From NCBI RefSeq assembly GCF_003664255.1, contig NZ_RCCV01000001.1:4761662-4825661 (forward strand): 64,000 nt of DNA, given 5' to 3'. Positions 42,087 through 52,001 of the stretch are shown in pieces. Source of the stretch: Micromonospora sp. M71_S20. Its GTDB lineage: Bacteria; Actinomycetota; Actinomycetes; Mycobacteriales; Micromonosporaceae. A program made the translations under genes and the position numbers. Every line of letters begins with the position of its first letter. The first letter of the stretch is position 1. The notes beneath the pieces were generated by a model. That model had not been told where the DNA came from, ran no database searches, and saw only the letters and a list, made by a program, of their open reading frames with translations.

Positions 42087-42914
42087 ATGCAGTCCCGGCT
42101 GAGCGGCACCGCGATGACCCTCGCCTACGAGCGGCGGACCATCGCCCAGGACCTGAGCGTCGCCGTGCCCGACCGGTCCTTCACGGTCATCATCGGCCCC
42201 AACGCCTGCGGCAAGTCCACCCTGCTGCGGGCCCTGTCCCGGCTGCTGAAGCCGGCCGCCGGGGCGGTGCTGCTCGACGGCGAGGACATCCACCGGCAGC
42301 CCGCCCGCAGCGTGGCCCGCACCCTCGGCCTGCTGCCGCAGACGTCCGTCGCGCCGGACGGCATCGGCGTCGCCGAACTCGTCGCCCGCGGCCGCTACCC
42401 GCACCAGGGGCTGCTGCGGCAGTGGTCGCGCGAGGACGAGCGGGTGGTCACCGAGTCGATGGCCGCCACCGGGGTCGCCGACCTGGCCGACCGGGCCGTC
42501 GACGAGCTCTCCGGCGGGCAGCGGCAGCGGGTGTGGATCGCGATGGCGCTGGCCCAGCAGACCCCCCTGCTGCTGCTCGACGAACCGACCACCTACCTGG
42601 ACATCGCCCACCAGATCGAGATCCTCGACCTCTGCGCCCGGCTGCACGAGGAGCAGGGCCGCACGCTGGTGGCGGTGCTGCACGACCTCAACCACGCCGC
42701 CCGCTACGCGACGCACCTGATCGCGATGCGCGAGGGGCGGGTGGTCGCCGCCGGCGCCCCCCGGGAGGTGGTCACCGCCGAGCTGGTCGAGGAGGTCTTC
42801 GGCCTGCCCTGCCGCGTGATCGACGACCCGGAGAGCGGCACCCCGCTGGTGGTCCCCGCCGCCCGCCGCCGGGCCCCCGCGAGCGCCCCGACGGTCGCCG
42901 CCGCCGGCGGGTGA
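42087..42914 (+). CDS. Iron-siderophore ABC transporter ATP-binding protein (FecE type)
   Basis: 275 residues. Walker A GPNACGKST at about 37-45, Q-loop LLPQTSVAPDGI near 84-95, signature LSGGQRQRVWIAMALAQ near 142-158, Walker B LLLLDEPTTYLDI near 161-173, H-loop VLHDLNHAARYA near 194-205. It powers siderophore uptake. The ATG at 42087 has ACGGAG 9 nt upstream; a GTG at 42036 that overlaps the permease stop is an alternative adding 17 residues. Family proteins begin close to the ATG. Confidence 0.94.
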   Translation: MQSRLSGTAMTLAYERRTIAQDLSVAVPDRSFTVIIGPNACGKSTLLRALSRLLKPAAGAVLLDGEDIHRQPARSVARTLGLLPQTSVAPDGIGVAELVARGRYPHQGLLRQWSREDERVVTESMAATGVADLADRAVDELSGGQRQRVWIAMALAQQTPLLLLDEPTTYLDIAHQIEILDLCARLHEEQGRTLVAVLHDLNHAARYATHLIAMREGRVVAAGAPREVVTAELVEEVFGLPCRVIDDPESGTPLVVPAARRRAPASAPTVAAAGG

Positions 42915-43034
42915 TAGCTGTGGGCGGGTGACGGGCGCGGGCGGGTGAGGGGCGTTCGCGCCGCCGGCCGGGGCCGCCGGACCGCCCGCGCCGCGCCGGG
43001 GGTCGACCTACTCGCGCATCGACCGGAATCATCG

Positions 43035-43040
43035 TACGGT
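43035..43040 (+). promoter_or_regulatory. -10 box, leaderless spacing
   Basis: TACGGT ends 8 nt before the ATG at 43049, so the acetyltransferase gene may have its own leaderless promoter despite lying downstream of the transport genes. Confidence 0.4.
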
Positions 43041-43048
43041 GGCACACG

Positions 43049-43621
43049 ATGCGTGATCTCGCCAGCACCTACCGCCAGGATGTCGACGGCTTCGGCCGGG
43101 TGACCATCCGCCCCGTCGACCCCGACACCGACACCGACATCGACCTGATCCACGCCTGGGTCAGCCAGGAACGCGCCCGCTTCTGGGGCATGCGCGACGC
43201 CGGCCGGGACCGGGTCGGGGAGATCTACCGCTACCTGGACTCCTTGCCCACCCACCACGCCTGGCTGACACACCGCGACGGCACGCCGGTGGCGCTGTTC
43301 CAGACCTACGAGCCGGCCGCCGACCCGGTCGGCGAGTGCTACCCGGTCCAGCCCGGCGACCACGGGGCCCACCTGCTGATCGGCCCGCCCGACACGGCCG
43401 AGCGGGGCTTCACCGGCACCCTGTTGCGCGTGTTCCTCGACTTCGTCTTCGCCGACCCGCGACACCGGCGCGTCGTGATGGAGCCGGACGCGCGCAACGA
43501 CAAGGCGGTGGAGCGGCTCCTGCGCACCGGCTTCGTCGCCGGCCCGCTGATCGACGTGAACGGCAAGCGGGCCCGGCTGCTCTTCCTCGACCGCGAGACG
43601 TTCGAGGCCGGCCGGCCCTGA
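43049..43621 (+). CDS. Siderophore-type acetyltransferase (Acetyltransf_8, IucB/MbtK-like)
   Basis: 190 residues. VTIRPVDPDTDTDIDLIHAWVSQERARFWGM near 19-49 and PVALFQTYEPAADPVGECYPVQPGDHGAHLLIGPP near 80-115 match the siderophore acyltransferase subgroup of GNAT enzymes, which acylate N-hydroxylysine or a similar hydroxylamine; RRVVMEPDARNDKAVERLLRTGF near 143-165 is the closing motif. Next to ferric-siderophore uptake, it probably modifies a hydroxamate siderophore precursor, but no hydroxylase or synthetase gene is in the window. Confidence 0.87.
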   Translation: MRDLASTYRQDVDGFGRVTIRPVDPDTDTDIDLIHAWVSQERARFWGMRDAGRDRVGEIYRYLDSLPTHHAWLTHRDGTPVALFQTYEPAADPVGECYPVQPGDHGAHLLIGPPDTAERGFTGTLLRVFLDFVFADPRHRRVVMEPDARNDKAVERLLRTGFVAGPLIDVNGKRARLLFLDRETFEAGRP

Positions 43622-43673
43622 GCGCGGGGACGGCCGGCGGGTCCCGCACGCAACGGCCGGCGTCGTGGCCGGT

Positions 43674-43703
43674 GCTCCCCGGGCGGTCGCCCGCCCGGGG
43701 AGC
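43674..43703. terminator. Strong terminator hairpin
   Basis: GCTCCCCGGGCGG and its complement CCGCCCGGGGAGC are separated by the short loop around 43687-43690, forming a near-perfect stem of about 13 bp. It follows the acetyltransferase gene and also lies beyond the stop of the convergent poly-HAMP kinase, so it can stop transcription from both sides. Confidence 0.75.
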
Positions 43704-43834
43704 GTCAGCGGCTCAACCGCCCGGTCGCAGCACCCGGCCCGGGCCGGCGGCGTTGTCCGCCGCGGCCCGGCTGCGCTGGACGCCGGTGACGCAGACGTAG
43801 TCGGACTGGTCGGCGGCGGGAGCGGCGCGACGGG

Positions 43835-46800
43835 TCAGCCGTGCAGCCAGCGGTGGATGCACTGCAACAGGTCGGCGGCGTCGACCGGCTTCGTGACGTA
43901 GTCGCTGGCGCCGGAGGAGATGCTCTTCTCCCGGTCGCCGTGCATCGCCTTCGCGGTCACCGCGATGATCGGCAGGTCGGCGTAGCGGGGCATGGCGCGG
44001 ATCGCCGCCGTCGCGGCGTAGCCGTCCATCTCCGGCATCATGACGTCCATCAGCACGAGGTCGATGTCGTCGTGGCGCATCAGCGTCTCGATGCCCTGCC
44101 GGCCGTTCTCCGCGTAGACCACGTCGAGCCCGTGCAGCTCCAGGATGTTGGTCAGCGCGAAGACGTTGCGCGCGTCGTCGTCCACCACCAGCACCTTGCG
44201 GCCGGCCAGGTCGGCGGGCAGGGCGTCGACGGCGGGACGGACGTCGGGCACCACCGCGGCGAACGGCAGCACCCGCTCCGGGGTCACCGCCGTCAGGTGC
44301 AGGGCGATCCGCTCGCGCAGGTCGTCCAGGCTGCGCAGGACCTCCAGCGGCCGCTCGTGGGCCAGCGCCTGCAACAGGGCCTGCGAGCCGGGCGGCAGCG
44401 GGTGGCCGTGGTACGCCAGCACGGGCACCCCGCGCAGCACCGGATCGTCGTGCAGCGCCTTCAGCAGGTTCGTACCGCCGTCGTCGGGCAGGTCGAGCTG
44501 GAGCACCATGACGTGGTGCCGCCCGCCGGCGAGCGACTCGAGCGCCGAGGCCACGTCCACCGCGGTGGAGATCTCCACCGGCGGGTGCGCGTCGCCCAGG
44601 TCCGCCGCGACGCCCTGGGCGAGCAGCGTCAGCAGCCCCTTGTCGTGGCGCTCCAGCACGAGCATCCGGCGGACCTCGCCGGGCTGCAGCGTCACGGCCG
44701 GCGGCAGGGTGGCCGGGGCCGCCCAGGGCAAGCTGGCCGGCGGCGTCCAGGGCAGCGCGCCGGCACGGCCCGTTGCCGGCGACGGGCCGGTCGGGCGGTC
44801 GTCCGCAGCCGCGTCGCCGGTCCCGGCGGGCACCGGCCCGACGGGCAGGTAGAGGGTGAACGTGCTGCCCCGGCCGAGCACGCTGTGCGCCTGGATCCGG
44901 CCGCCGAGCAGGTGGGCGATCTCCCGGCTGATGGACAGCCCGAGGCCCGTGCCCCCGTACCGCCGGCTGGTCGTGCCGTCGGCCTGCTGGAACGCGTCGA
45001 AGATGGCGGTCAGGTGCTGTTCGGCGATGCCGATCCCGGTGTCGATCACCCGGAACGCGAGGACGGTGTCCGTCGGGGCGAGCCCCTCGGGCAGCTCGCC
45101 CGGCGCGGCCCGCTCGATGCGCAGCCGCACCCGCCCCTTCTCGGTGAACTTGACCGCGTTGGAGACCAGGTTGCGCAGCACCTGCCGCAGCCGCTGCTCG
45201 TCGGTGTGCAGCTCGGTCGGCACGCCCGGGCCGGTGCTGATCTCCAGCTCCAGGCCCCGGGGCGTGGTCAGCGGCCGGAAGGTGGCGTCGACGTAGTCGC
45301 GCAGCGCGGCCAGCTCGAAGGTCTCCGGGTTGATGTCCATCTTGCCGGCCTCCACCTTGGACAGGTCGAGGATGTCGTTGATGAGCTGGAGCAGGTCGGT
45401 GCCGGCCGAGTGGATGACCGTGGCGTACTCGACCTGCTTGGCGGTCAGGTTGCGGTTCGGGTTCTGCGCGAGCAGCTGGGCGAGGATGAGCAGCGAGTTC
45501 AGCGGCGTACGCAGCTCGTGGCTCATGTTGGCGAGGAACTCCGACTTGTACTTGGAGGCGAGGGCGAGCTGCTGGGCGCGGGCCTCCAGCTCCTGCCGGG
45601 CCTGCTCGATCTCGGAGTTCTTCGTCTCGATGTCGTGGTTCTGCCGGGCCAGCAGGGCCGCCTTGTCCTCCAGCTCGGCGTTGGAGCGCTGGAGTTCCTC
45701 GGAGCGTGCCTGCAACTCCTCCGAGCGGGCCTGCAACTCCGCGGCGAGGCGCTGCGACTCGGTGAGCAGCACGTCGGTGCGGGCGTTGGCGACGATGGTG
45801 TTGACGTTGACGCCGATGGTCTCGGTCAGCTGGTCGAGGAAGTCGCGTTGCACCTCGGTGAAGCGGCTCATGCTGGCCAGCTCGATGACGCCGAGCACCT
45901 GGTCCTCGAAGAGGATCGGCAGCACCACCAGGTGCAGCGGGGCGGCGGCGCCGAGGCTGGAGGAGACGGTGACGTAGTCGGCCGGCACGGTGTCCACCAC
46001 GATGGCCCGCTTGCTCACCGCGGCCTGCCCGACGAGGGAGTCGCCGAGGGCGTACCGGCGGCCGGTGGTGTCGTGCCCGTACCCGCCGACGACCCGCAGG
46101 CCGGTCCCGCCGGGGCCGTCGTCCACCAGCAGGAACGTGCCGAGCTGCGCGGAGACCAGCGGGGCCAGCTCGTTCATCACCAGACCGGCGACCACGTCCA
46201 GGTCGCGGTGGCCCTGCATCAGGCCGGCGATGCGGGCCAGGTTGGTCTTGAGCCAGTCCTGTTCCTGGTTGGTGCGGGTGGTCTCGCGCAGCGACTCCAC
46301 CATCGAGTTGATGTTGTCCTTCAGCTCGCCGACCTCGCCGGGGGCGTCCACGGTGATGGAGCGGGTCAGGTCGCCGGTGGCCACGGCGCTGGTCACCTCG
46401 GCGATGGCGCGCACCTGGCGGGTGAGGTTTCCGGCCAGCTCGTTGACGTTCTCGGTGAGCCGCTTCCAGGTGCCGGAGACGCCCTCGACCTCGGCCTGCC
46501 CGCCGAGGCGGCCCTCGCTGCCGACCTCCCGGGCCACCCGCGTCACCTCGGCCGCGAACGACGACAGCTGGTCCACCATCGTGTTGATGGTGGTCTTCAG
46601 CTCCAGGATCTCGCCGCGCGCGTCGACGTCGATCTTCTTGGTCAGGTCGCCCTGGGCCACCGCGGTGGTGACCTGGGCGATGTTGCGGACCTGGCCGGTG
46701 AGGTTGTTCGCCATCGAGTTGACGTTGTCGGTGAGGTCCTTCCAGGTGCCGGCCACGTTCGGCACCCGCGCCTGGCCGCCGAGGCGGCCCTCGGTGCCCA

Positions 46801-48418
46801 CCTCGCGGGCCACCCGCGTCACCTCGTCGGCGAACGCGCCGAGCGTGCCGACCATCGTGTTGATGGTCTGGGCGAGCACGGCCACCTCGCCCTTGGCCTC
46901 CACGGTGATCTGCCGGCTCAGGTCGCCCTGGGCGACGGCGGTGGCGACCAGCGCGATCGAGCGCACCTGGTTGGTGAGGTTGTTGGCCATCTCGTTGACG
47001 TTGTCGGTGAGGTCCTTCCAGGTCCCGCCGACATTGGACACCCGGGCCTGGCCGCCGAGGCGGCCCTCGGTGCCCACCTCCCGGGCCACCCGCGTCACCT
47101 CGTCGGCGAACGCGGAGAGCTGGTCGACCATCGTGTTGATGGTCTCCTTCAGCGCCAGGATCTCGCCGCGCGCGTCGACCCGGATCTTCTGGGTCAGGTC
47201 GCCCTTCGCCACGGCGGTGGTCACCTCGGCGATGCTGCGCACCTGGGCGGTGAGGTTGTCCGCCATGACGTTGACCGACTCGGTGAGGTCCTTCCAGGTG
47301 CCGGAGACGCCCTTGACGTCCGCCTGGCCGCCGAGGCGGCCCTCGGTGCCGACCTCGCGGGCCACCCGGGTCACCTCGTCGGCGAACGACGACAGCTGGT
47401 CCACCATCGTGTTGTTGGTGTTCTTCAGCTCCAGGATCTCGCCGTGCGCGGTGACGGTGATCTTCTGCGACAGGTCGCCCCGGGCCACCGCCGTGGCCAC
47501 CTGCGCGATGCTGCGCACCTGGTCGGTGAGGTTGACCGCCATGGAGTTCACCGAGTCGGTGAGGTCGCGCCAGGTGCCCGCGACGCCGCTGACCTGGGCC
47601 TGACCGCCGAGCCGCCCGTCGGTGCCGACCTCGCGGGCCACCCGGGTCACCTCGTCGGCGAACGACGACAGCTGGTCCACCATCGTGTTGATGGTGCTCT
47701 TGAGCTCCAGGATCTCGCCCCGGGCGTCGACGGTGATCTTCTGCGACAGGTCGCCCCGGGCCACGGCGGTGGTGACCTGGGCGATGTTGCGGACCTGGCT
47801 GGTCAGGTTGCCGGCCATGAAGTTCACCGAGTCGGTGAGGTCGCGCCAGGTGCCGGCCACGCCGGGCACCTCGGCCTGTCCGCCGAGGCGGCCCTCGCTG
47901 CCGACCTCCCGGGCCACCCGCGTCACCTCGTCGGCGAACGACGACAGCTGGTCCACCATCGTGTTGATGGTGATCTTCAACTCCAGGATCTCGCCGCGCA
48001 CGTCCACGGTGATCTTCTGCGACAGGTCGCCCCGGGCCACCGCCGTGGCCACCTCGGCGATGTCGCGGACCTGGTCGGTCAGGTTGCCCGCCATGGCGTT
48101 GACCGAGTCGGTGAGGTCCTTCCAGGTGCCCGACACCCCGGGCACCTCGGCCTGGCCGCCCAGTTGCCCCTCCGTGCCCACCTCCCGGGCCACCCGGGTC
48201 ACCTCGGAGGTGAACAGCGACAGCTGGTCGACCATGCCGTTGAAGACGGTGGCGATCTCCCCGAGCAGTCCGTCGGCGTCCTCGGGCAGCCGGGTGCCGA
48301 AGTCACCGTCCCGCACCGCCGTCAGGCCGGCCAACAGCTGCCGGAGCCCCGGGTCGGCCATCGCCGCGGCCCCACCGGTCGCCGGATTGCGCCGCGCCGC
48401 CGTCTTCTCGACCACCAC
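43835..48418 (-). CDS. Soluble poly-HAMP hybrid histidine kinase with GAF and receiver domains
   Basis: About 1527 residues, no membrane helix. Residues about 25-70 are a HAMP-like start. Seven 92-residue HAMP-type repeats follow (about 72-715), each beginning [10 protein letters not shown] and containing a GTWKxLT motif and a T(I/T)NTMV-like helix. A GAF domain is at about 735-880, a long coiled coil at 885-955, HisKA at about 957-1025 (SHELRTPLN, His near 968), HATPase at about 1070-1190, a degenerate receiver at about 1250-1375, and a true receiver at about 1405-1520 ([12 protein letters not shown], Asp near 1456). The arrangement recalls fungal group III osmosensing kinases. GTG at 48418 has GAGG 5 nt upstream; other GTGs and ATG 48462 are possible. 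No partner regulator is adjacent. Confidence 0.93.
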   Translation of the reverse strand: MVVEKTAARRNPATGGAAAMADPGLRQLLAGLTAVRDGDFGTRLPEDADGLLGEIATVFNGMVDQLSLFTSEVTRVAREVGTEGQLGGQAEVPGVSGTWKDLTDSVNAMAGNLTDQVRDIAEVATAVARGDLSQKITVDVRGEILELKITINTMVDQLSSFADEVTRVAREVGSEGRLGGQAEVPGVAGTWRDLTDSVNFMAGNLTSQVRNIAQVTTAVARGDLSQKITVDARGEILELKSTINTMVDQLSSFADEVTRVAREVGTDGRLGGQAQVSGVAGTWRDLTDSVNSMAVNLTDQVRSIAQVATAVARGDLSQKITVTAHGEILELKNTNNTMVDQLSSFADEVTRVAREVGTEGRLGGQADVKGVSGTWKDLTESVNVMADNLTAQVRSIAEVTTAVAKGDLTQKIRVDARGEILALKETINTMVDQLSAFADEVTRVAREVGTEGRLGGQARVSNVGGTWKDLTDNVNEMANNLTNQVRSIALVATAVAQGDLSRQITVEAKGEVAVLAQTINTMVGTLGAFADEVTRVAREVGTEGRLGGQARVPNVAGTWKDLTDNVNSMANNLTGQVRNIAQVTTAVAQGDLTKKIDVDARGEILELKTTINTMVDQLSSFAAEVTRVAREVGSEGRLGGQAEVEGVSGTWKRLTENVNELAGNLTRQVRAIAEVTSAVATGDLTRSITVDAPGEVGELKDNINSMVESLRETTRTNQEQDWLKTNLARIAGLMQGHRDLDVVAGLVMNELAPLVSAQLGTFLLVDDGPGGTGLRVVGGYGHDTTGRRYALGDSLVGQAAVSKRAIVVDTVPADYVTVSSSLGAAAPLHLVVLPILFEDQVLGVIELASMSRFTEVQRDFLDQLTETIGVNVNTIVANARTDVLLTESQRLAAELQARSEELQARSEELQRSNAELEDKAALLARQNHDIETKNSEIEQARQELEARAQQLALASKYKSEFLANMSHELRTPLNSLLILAQLLAQNPNRNLTAKQVEYATVIHSAGTDLLQLINDILDLSKVEAGKMDINPETFELAALRDYVDATFRPLTTPRGLELEISTGPGVPTELHTDEQRLRQVLRNLVSNAVKFTEKGRVRLRIERAAPGELPEGLAPTDTVLAFRVIDTGIGIAEQHLTAIFDAFQQADGTTSRRYGGTGLGLSISREIAHLLGGRIQAHSVLGRGSTFTLYLPVGPVPAGTGDAAADDRPTGPSPATGRAGALPWTPPASLPWAAPATLPPAVTLQPGEVRRMLVLERHDKGLLTLLAQGVAADLGDAHPPVEISTAVDVASALESLAGGRHHVMVLQLDLPDDGGTNLLKALHDDPVLRGVPVLAYHGHPLPPGSQALLQALAHERPLEVLRSLDDLRERIALHLTAVTPERVLPFAAVVPDVRPAVDALPADLAGRKVLVVDDDARNVFALTNILELHGLDVVYAENGRQGIETLMRHDDIDLVLMDVMMPEMDGYAATAAIRAMPRYADLPIIAVTAKAMHGDREKSISSGASDYVTKPVDAADLLQCIHRWLHG
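46274..48205 (-). repeat. Seven tandem 276-bp coding repeats (HAMP units)
   Basis: The kinase gene contains seven in-frame copies of a 276-bp unit, each encoding 92 residues. Short strings such as GGCCACCCGCGTCACCTCG recur exactly every 276 bp (for example near 46,535, 46,811 and 47,087). High DNA similarity between units suggests recent duplication or gene conversion. Confidence 0.92.
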
Positions 48419-48727
48419 AACCACCTCGCGGAACGGCCGGGGGCCCGCCCGCCGGCACAACATCGACCGCGCAAGTATGCACAGCCCGGTCGTCGCACGC
48501 GCGCCGGCCGGCGCCCCGCGACGCCCGCCGTCCGGCGGCTGCGCCGCGGCACGGTGACCAGCACGGTTACCGGGGGCACGGCGCGGGTAGAGGCGACGCT
48601 CGAACCGGTCCGACCGGAACGGGGGACTCGCCGGGGCGGTCCTCGACGCCGGCCCGGCGCACGGGTCCGGTGTGGAGCGCGCCCCACCGGAGAAGGGGTA
48701 CGGACGGTGCGACAGTGATGGCGGGGC
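48419..48727. other. Divergent intergenic region, promoter area
   Basis: This 309-bp stretch separates the poly-HAMP kinase from the frameshifted FUSC-type gene. On the minus strand CATACT (near 48,474-48,479) is a possible -10 for the kinase. I see no further gene or clear operator; the sequence is GC-rich with small imperfect hairpins. Confidence 0.4.
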
Positions 48728-49877
48728 GTGGGCGGGCGGATCCGGCGCAACGGCACGACGGTGGTCGAGTTGGTCCTCGCCGCGACGGTGGCCTGGGTCC
48801 TCGCCGCCCGGGTGATCGGTCATCCGGACCCGTTCTTCGCCCCCACGGCGGCGCTGGTCGTCCTGGGCGAGGCGCGGGGGCGGCGGGTCCGGCAGACGGG
48901 TGGAGATCCTGTTCGGGGTCGCGGCCGGCGTGCTCGTCGCCGAGCTGCTGGTGTACGCGCTCGGTCCCGGCACCGGCACCGTCCTCCTGGTGCTGCTGCT
49001 GACCACCGGCCTGATGGTGGCGATCGGGGCGCGCACCACCCTCGTGGTGCAGGCGGCGGTCTCCGCGATGTACCTGGTGGCAGTGGCCGCGCCCAGCGGC
49101 ACGCTGATGCCCTTCCGGTTCGTCGACGCGCTGATCGGCGGCGCGGTCGCGCTGGCCGCGAGCCAGCTCCTGGCGGCCCGCGACCCGCTCGCCCCGCTGA
49201 TCAGGGAGGCCCGGCAGAGCTTCGCCGACCTGGCCGAGGTGCTCGACGCGCTCGACGACGCGCTCGCCCGCTGCGACGAGACCGCCGCCCGGGCGGCGCT
49301 GGACCGGGCCCGGGAGCTGGACGACTGCGTGGACCGGCTGTGCACGGCGGTCCGGGCCACCGGGGAGACGCTGCGGTTCCACGTCCGCCGGCGGCGGCAC
49401 GTCGGGCAGGTGCGGGACGTGGAGGCGACCACCCGGCAGCTGGACTACGCCGTGCGCAACGTCCGGGTGCTGGCCCGCGCCGGGGTGACGCTGACCCGGC
49501 TGTGCACGGGGACGCCGCCGGAGCTGGGCGACGCGCTGCCCGCCCTGGCCGCCGCCGTACGCGCCGCGGGCGAGGCGGTGGCGACCGACCTCACCGGCGA
49601 GGACGCCGACCGCCACGCGGCGCGGGCCGACGAGGCGGCCATGACGGCGGTACGGGTCGCCGGCCGGCTGCTCGCGTCCGACCCGGCGCTGCCTGTCACG
49701 ATGATCGTCGGCCAGATCCGGGCGACCGCCATCGACCTGCTGCGCGGCGTCGGCCGCGACGACGTGGCCGTGCTGGTGCGGGTGGACGAGGCGCTCGGGG
49801 TGATGCCCGGACCGCGCGCGCCGGTCTGGCCGATGGACGCCTTCCCCGACCGGTTCCTCGCCGCCCTCAGCGGCTGA
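48728..49877 (+). pseudogene. FUSC-type aromatic-acid exporter-like gene with a +1 frameshift
   Basis: The frame from GTG 48728 encodes two membrane helices (VVELVLAATVAWVLAARVIG; FFAPTAALVVLGEARG) and reaches RGRRVRQT. The next helix, VEILFGVAAGVLVAELLVYALG, continues in a different frame from GTG 48900. Removing one G from the GGG at 48898-48900 joins both into a normal FUSC-like protein of about 382 residues, in which residues 1-150 form the membrane half and the rest is a helical soluble domain. Either the gene is broken or the sequence has an extra base. FUSC proteins export aromatic acids or similar compounds in other bacteria. Confidence 0.82.
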
Positions 49878-49986
49878 CCCCGCCGACGCGACGCCCCGGG
49901 GCGGGCCGCCATCGGGAGTGTCCGGCGGGCGGCGTCGGGCACCGGGCGGGTCGCCGTCGGGGCGCCGGCGGCGCGGGCCGGTCCCG

Positions 49987-50649
49987 TCAGCGGGGTGCCA
50001 CGAGGCCGGCGTAGTCGTCGGCGGCCAGGGGCCGCCGGGACAGCGACCCGTCGGCACGCGGGACCCCCAGCGGGGCCCCACCCCGGAAGAAGGCCACGGT
50101 GTCGACGTCGGAGCGGGCGGTCAGGGTGCAGACGATCTGCCCGAAGGCGAGGACCTCGTCGCTGCGGCCCGTCTCGTCGCCGGCCCCGCCGAGCTCCACG
50201 TCGACCTCGTTGCCCCGGGGCCGGGCGGCGGCGACCGGCACGGCCCCGGGCAGCGCCGTGGTGAGGCCGTCGTCGCGCTCGGCGGTGCTCGGGCCGGCCA
50301 GCAGGTGCTGGAGCTGGGCGTCGACGGTGGGCGTGCCGTCGACCCGACGCTCGACGCGGACCAGCCGGTCGTCGCGTACGAAGCAGAGAACCTCCGTCGT
50401 CCGCCCGGCCGTCAGGGTGGGGGTCGGCGTCGCCACGACCGCCCCCGGCGAGGGGAACGGCCCGGGTGGGGGCGCCACGGCGCGCGGGGCGCTCTCGGTC
50501 GGGACGCCGCAGCCGCCCAGCAGTCCCAGGACGACGAGCGCGCCACCGACGCCGCGCCACCGGCTCCGGCGGCGGGACGCGGGCGCAGGGCTCGCGGGCG
50601 CGCGGCTGGTCCCGGCGGGCGGCGGACGCCCGGGCGCGCGGCGGATCAC
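49987..50649 (-). CDS. GerMN-domain lipoprotein of a two-component operon
   Basis: 220 residues. An Arg-rich N terminus, hydrophobic helix and lipobox (LLGGC, Cys about 47) mark a lipoprotein. The GerMN domain spans about 85-200 (VLCFVRDDRLVRVERRVDGTPTVDAQLQHLLAGP-type start near 87, LAFGQIVCTLTA near 167-178, VAFFRGGAPLGVP near 184-196). GerMN proteins include sporulation GerM and the LpqB lipoprotein of MtrAB-LpqB. GTG at 50649 overlaps the kinase stop. It probably modulates the sensor kinase from outside the membrane. Confidence 0.88.
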   Translation of the reverse strand: MIRRAPGRPPPAGTSRAPASPAPASRRRSRWRGVGGALVVLGLLGGCGVPTESAPRAVAPPPGPFPSPGAVVATPTPTLTAGRTTEVLCFVRDDRLVRVERRVDGTPTVDAQLQHLLAGPSTAERDDGLTTALPGAVPVAAARPRGNEVDVELGGAGDETGRSDEVLAFGQIVCTLTARSDVDTVAFFRGGAPLGVPRADGSLSRRPLAADDYAGLVAPR

Positions 50650-52001
50650 GGCAGTACCCCGGGCAGCTCGACCCGGAAGCGGGCGCCCCCGCCGGGGCGG
50701 TCGCCCGCGCCGGCCCGCCCCCGGTGCGCGGCGGCGTGCTGCGCGACGATGGCCAGCCCGAGCCCGGTGCCGTCGCCGTCGCCACGCGAGTGCGCGGCCC
50801 GGCCACGGACGAAGCGGTCGAAGATGGGGTCGCGGTCCTCCGGCGGCACGCCCGGCCCCTCGTCGTCGACCTCGACGATCCCCGTGCCGTCCCGCTGCGA
50901 CAGCCGCACGGCCACCGGGCCGCCACCGTGGCGCAGCGCGTTGTCGACCAGGTTGGCCAGGATCTGCTCGACCCGACGCTCGTCGACCAGCCAGGTGGGG
51001 GCGACACCCGCGTCGACCCGGACGAGCGTGTCCGGCAGCCCGCGGACCTGACAGGCGCGGCGGGCCAGCGCCGCCACGTCGACCGGCGCCCGGTCGACCG
51101 GCTGGTCACTGCGGGCGAGCTGGATGAGGTCGTTGACGAGCTGCTGGAACCGGGTGATCTCGTCGGCCACCAGGCCGGCGGCGGTGGCCGTGCGCTCGTC
51201 GAGGTGGGCCCGACGACGGGCCAGGACGCTGGCCGCGGCCGAGAGGGTCTGCAACGGCGAGCGCAGCTCGTGGCTGACGTCGGCGGCGAAGCGACGGTCC
51301 CGCTCGATGCGCCGGGAGAGCTGGTCGACCATGTGGTTGAAGGACGTGGAGAGCCGGGTCAGGTCGGGGTCGGTGGTCGCGGCGAGCCGGGCGGAGAAGT
51401 TGCCCGCCGCGATCTCCTGCGCGGCGTCGGCCACCGCCGTCAGCGGCCGCAGGCTGTGCCGGGTGGCGTACCAGCCGAGGGCGGCGCCGGACCCGGCGAC
51501 CACGATGGCCACGGCGGTCAGCGCCAGCGCCAGGACCCGCAGGGTCTGGTCCAGCTCCCGCAGCGACGTCAGCTCGTAGTAGCTGGTGGACGGGGCCAGC
51601 GGCAGGCCGACGAGCAGGGTGGGCTGGCCGTTGACCCGGACCCGCTGCACGGCCGGTTCCCCGGCGTGGACGAGCTGTTGCAGGTCGACCGGGATGGCGG
51701 CGGTCAGGCCGGCGTCGGCCGTGCGGGCGTACCAGTCGTCGCCGCGGTGCAGCAGCGGCCGGCGGTTGCCGCCGGTGTCGAGCGACCGCAGCACCTCCAC
51801 CACGTCGGGGGCGTCCGTATCCAGGCCGGTACGCACCACCGCCGCGTCGAAGTACGCCGCCCGCACGGCGGTGCGCTCCCGCTCGTCGAGCAGGGATCGC
51901 CTGGTCAGCTCGTACGAGACCAGCGCCATCGAGGCGGACAGCAGCAACGCGCCGACCGCGAAACCGGCGGACACCCGGGCCCGCAGTCCGAGGCGCCTCA
52001 C
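50646..52001 (-). CDS. Membrane sensor histidine kinase
   Basis: 451 residues. Helix 1 about 9-30, an extracellular sensor of about 115 residues, helix 2 about 155-177, HAMP about 178-230, HisKA with DVSHELRSPL (His about 244), and a HATPase domain with NLVDNALRHGG near 345, DDEGPGVPPEDRDPIFDRFVRG near 378-399 and GTGLGLAIV near 411-419. It should phosphorylate the response regulator encoded just before it. GTG at 52001 overlaps the regulator stop, and its own stop overlaps the lipoprotein start, so all three are translationally coupled. The order regulator-kinase-lipoprotein resembles mtrAB-lpqB. Confidence 0.95.
   Translation of the reverse strand: MRRLGLRARVSAGFAVGALLLSASMALVSYELTRRSLLDERERTAVRAAYFDAAVVRTGLDTDAPDVVEVLRSLDTGGNRRPLLHRGDDWYARTADAGLTAAIPVDLQQLVHAGEPAVQRVRVNGQPTLLVGLPLAPSTSYYELTSLRELDQTLRVLALALTAVAIVVAGSGAALGWYATRHSLRPLTAVADAAQEIAAGNFSARLAATTDPDLTRLSTSFNHMVDQLSRRIERDRRFAADVSHELRSPLQTLSAAASVLARRRAHLDERTATAAGLVADEITRFQQLVNDLIQLARSDQPVDRAPVDVAALARRACQVRGLPDTLVRVDAGVAPTWLVDERRVEQILANLVDNALRHGGGPVAVRLSQRDGTGIVEVDDEGPGVPPEDRDPIFDRFVRGRAAHSRGDGDGTGLGLAIVAQHAAAHRGRAGAGDRPGGGARFRVELPGVLP

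Noticed and set aside
43841..48718. Very long open frame of 1625 codons on the plus strand over the kinase gene
   Set aside because: It is the complement of the HAMP repeats, rich in His, Gly and Arg, and has no domain; the minus strand kinase explains it.
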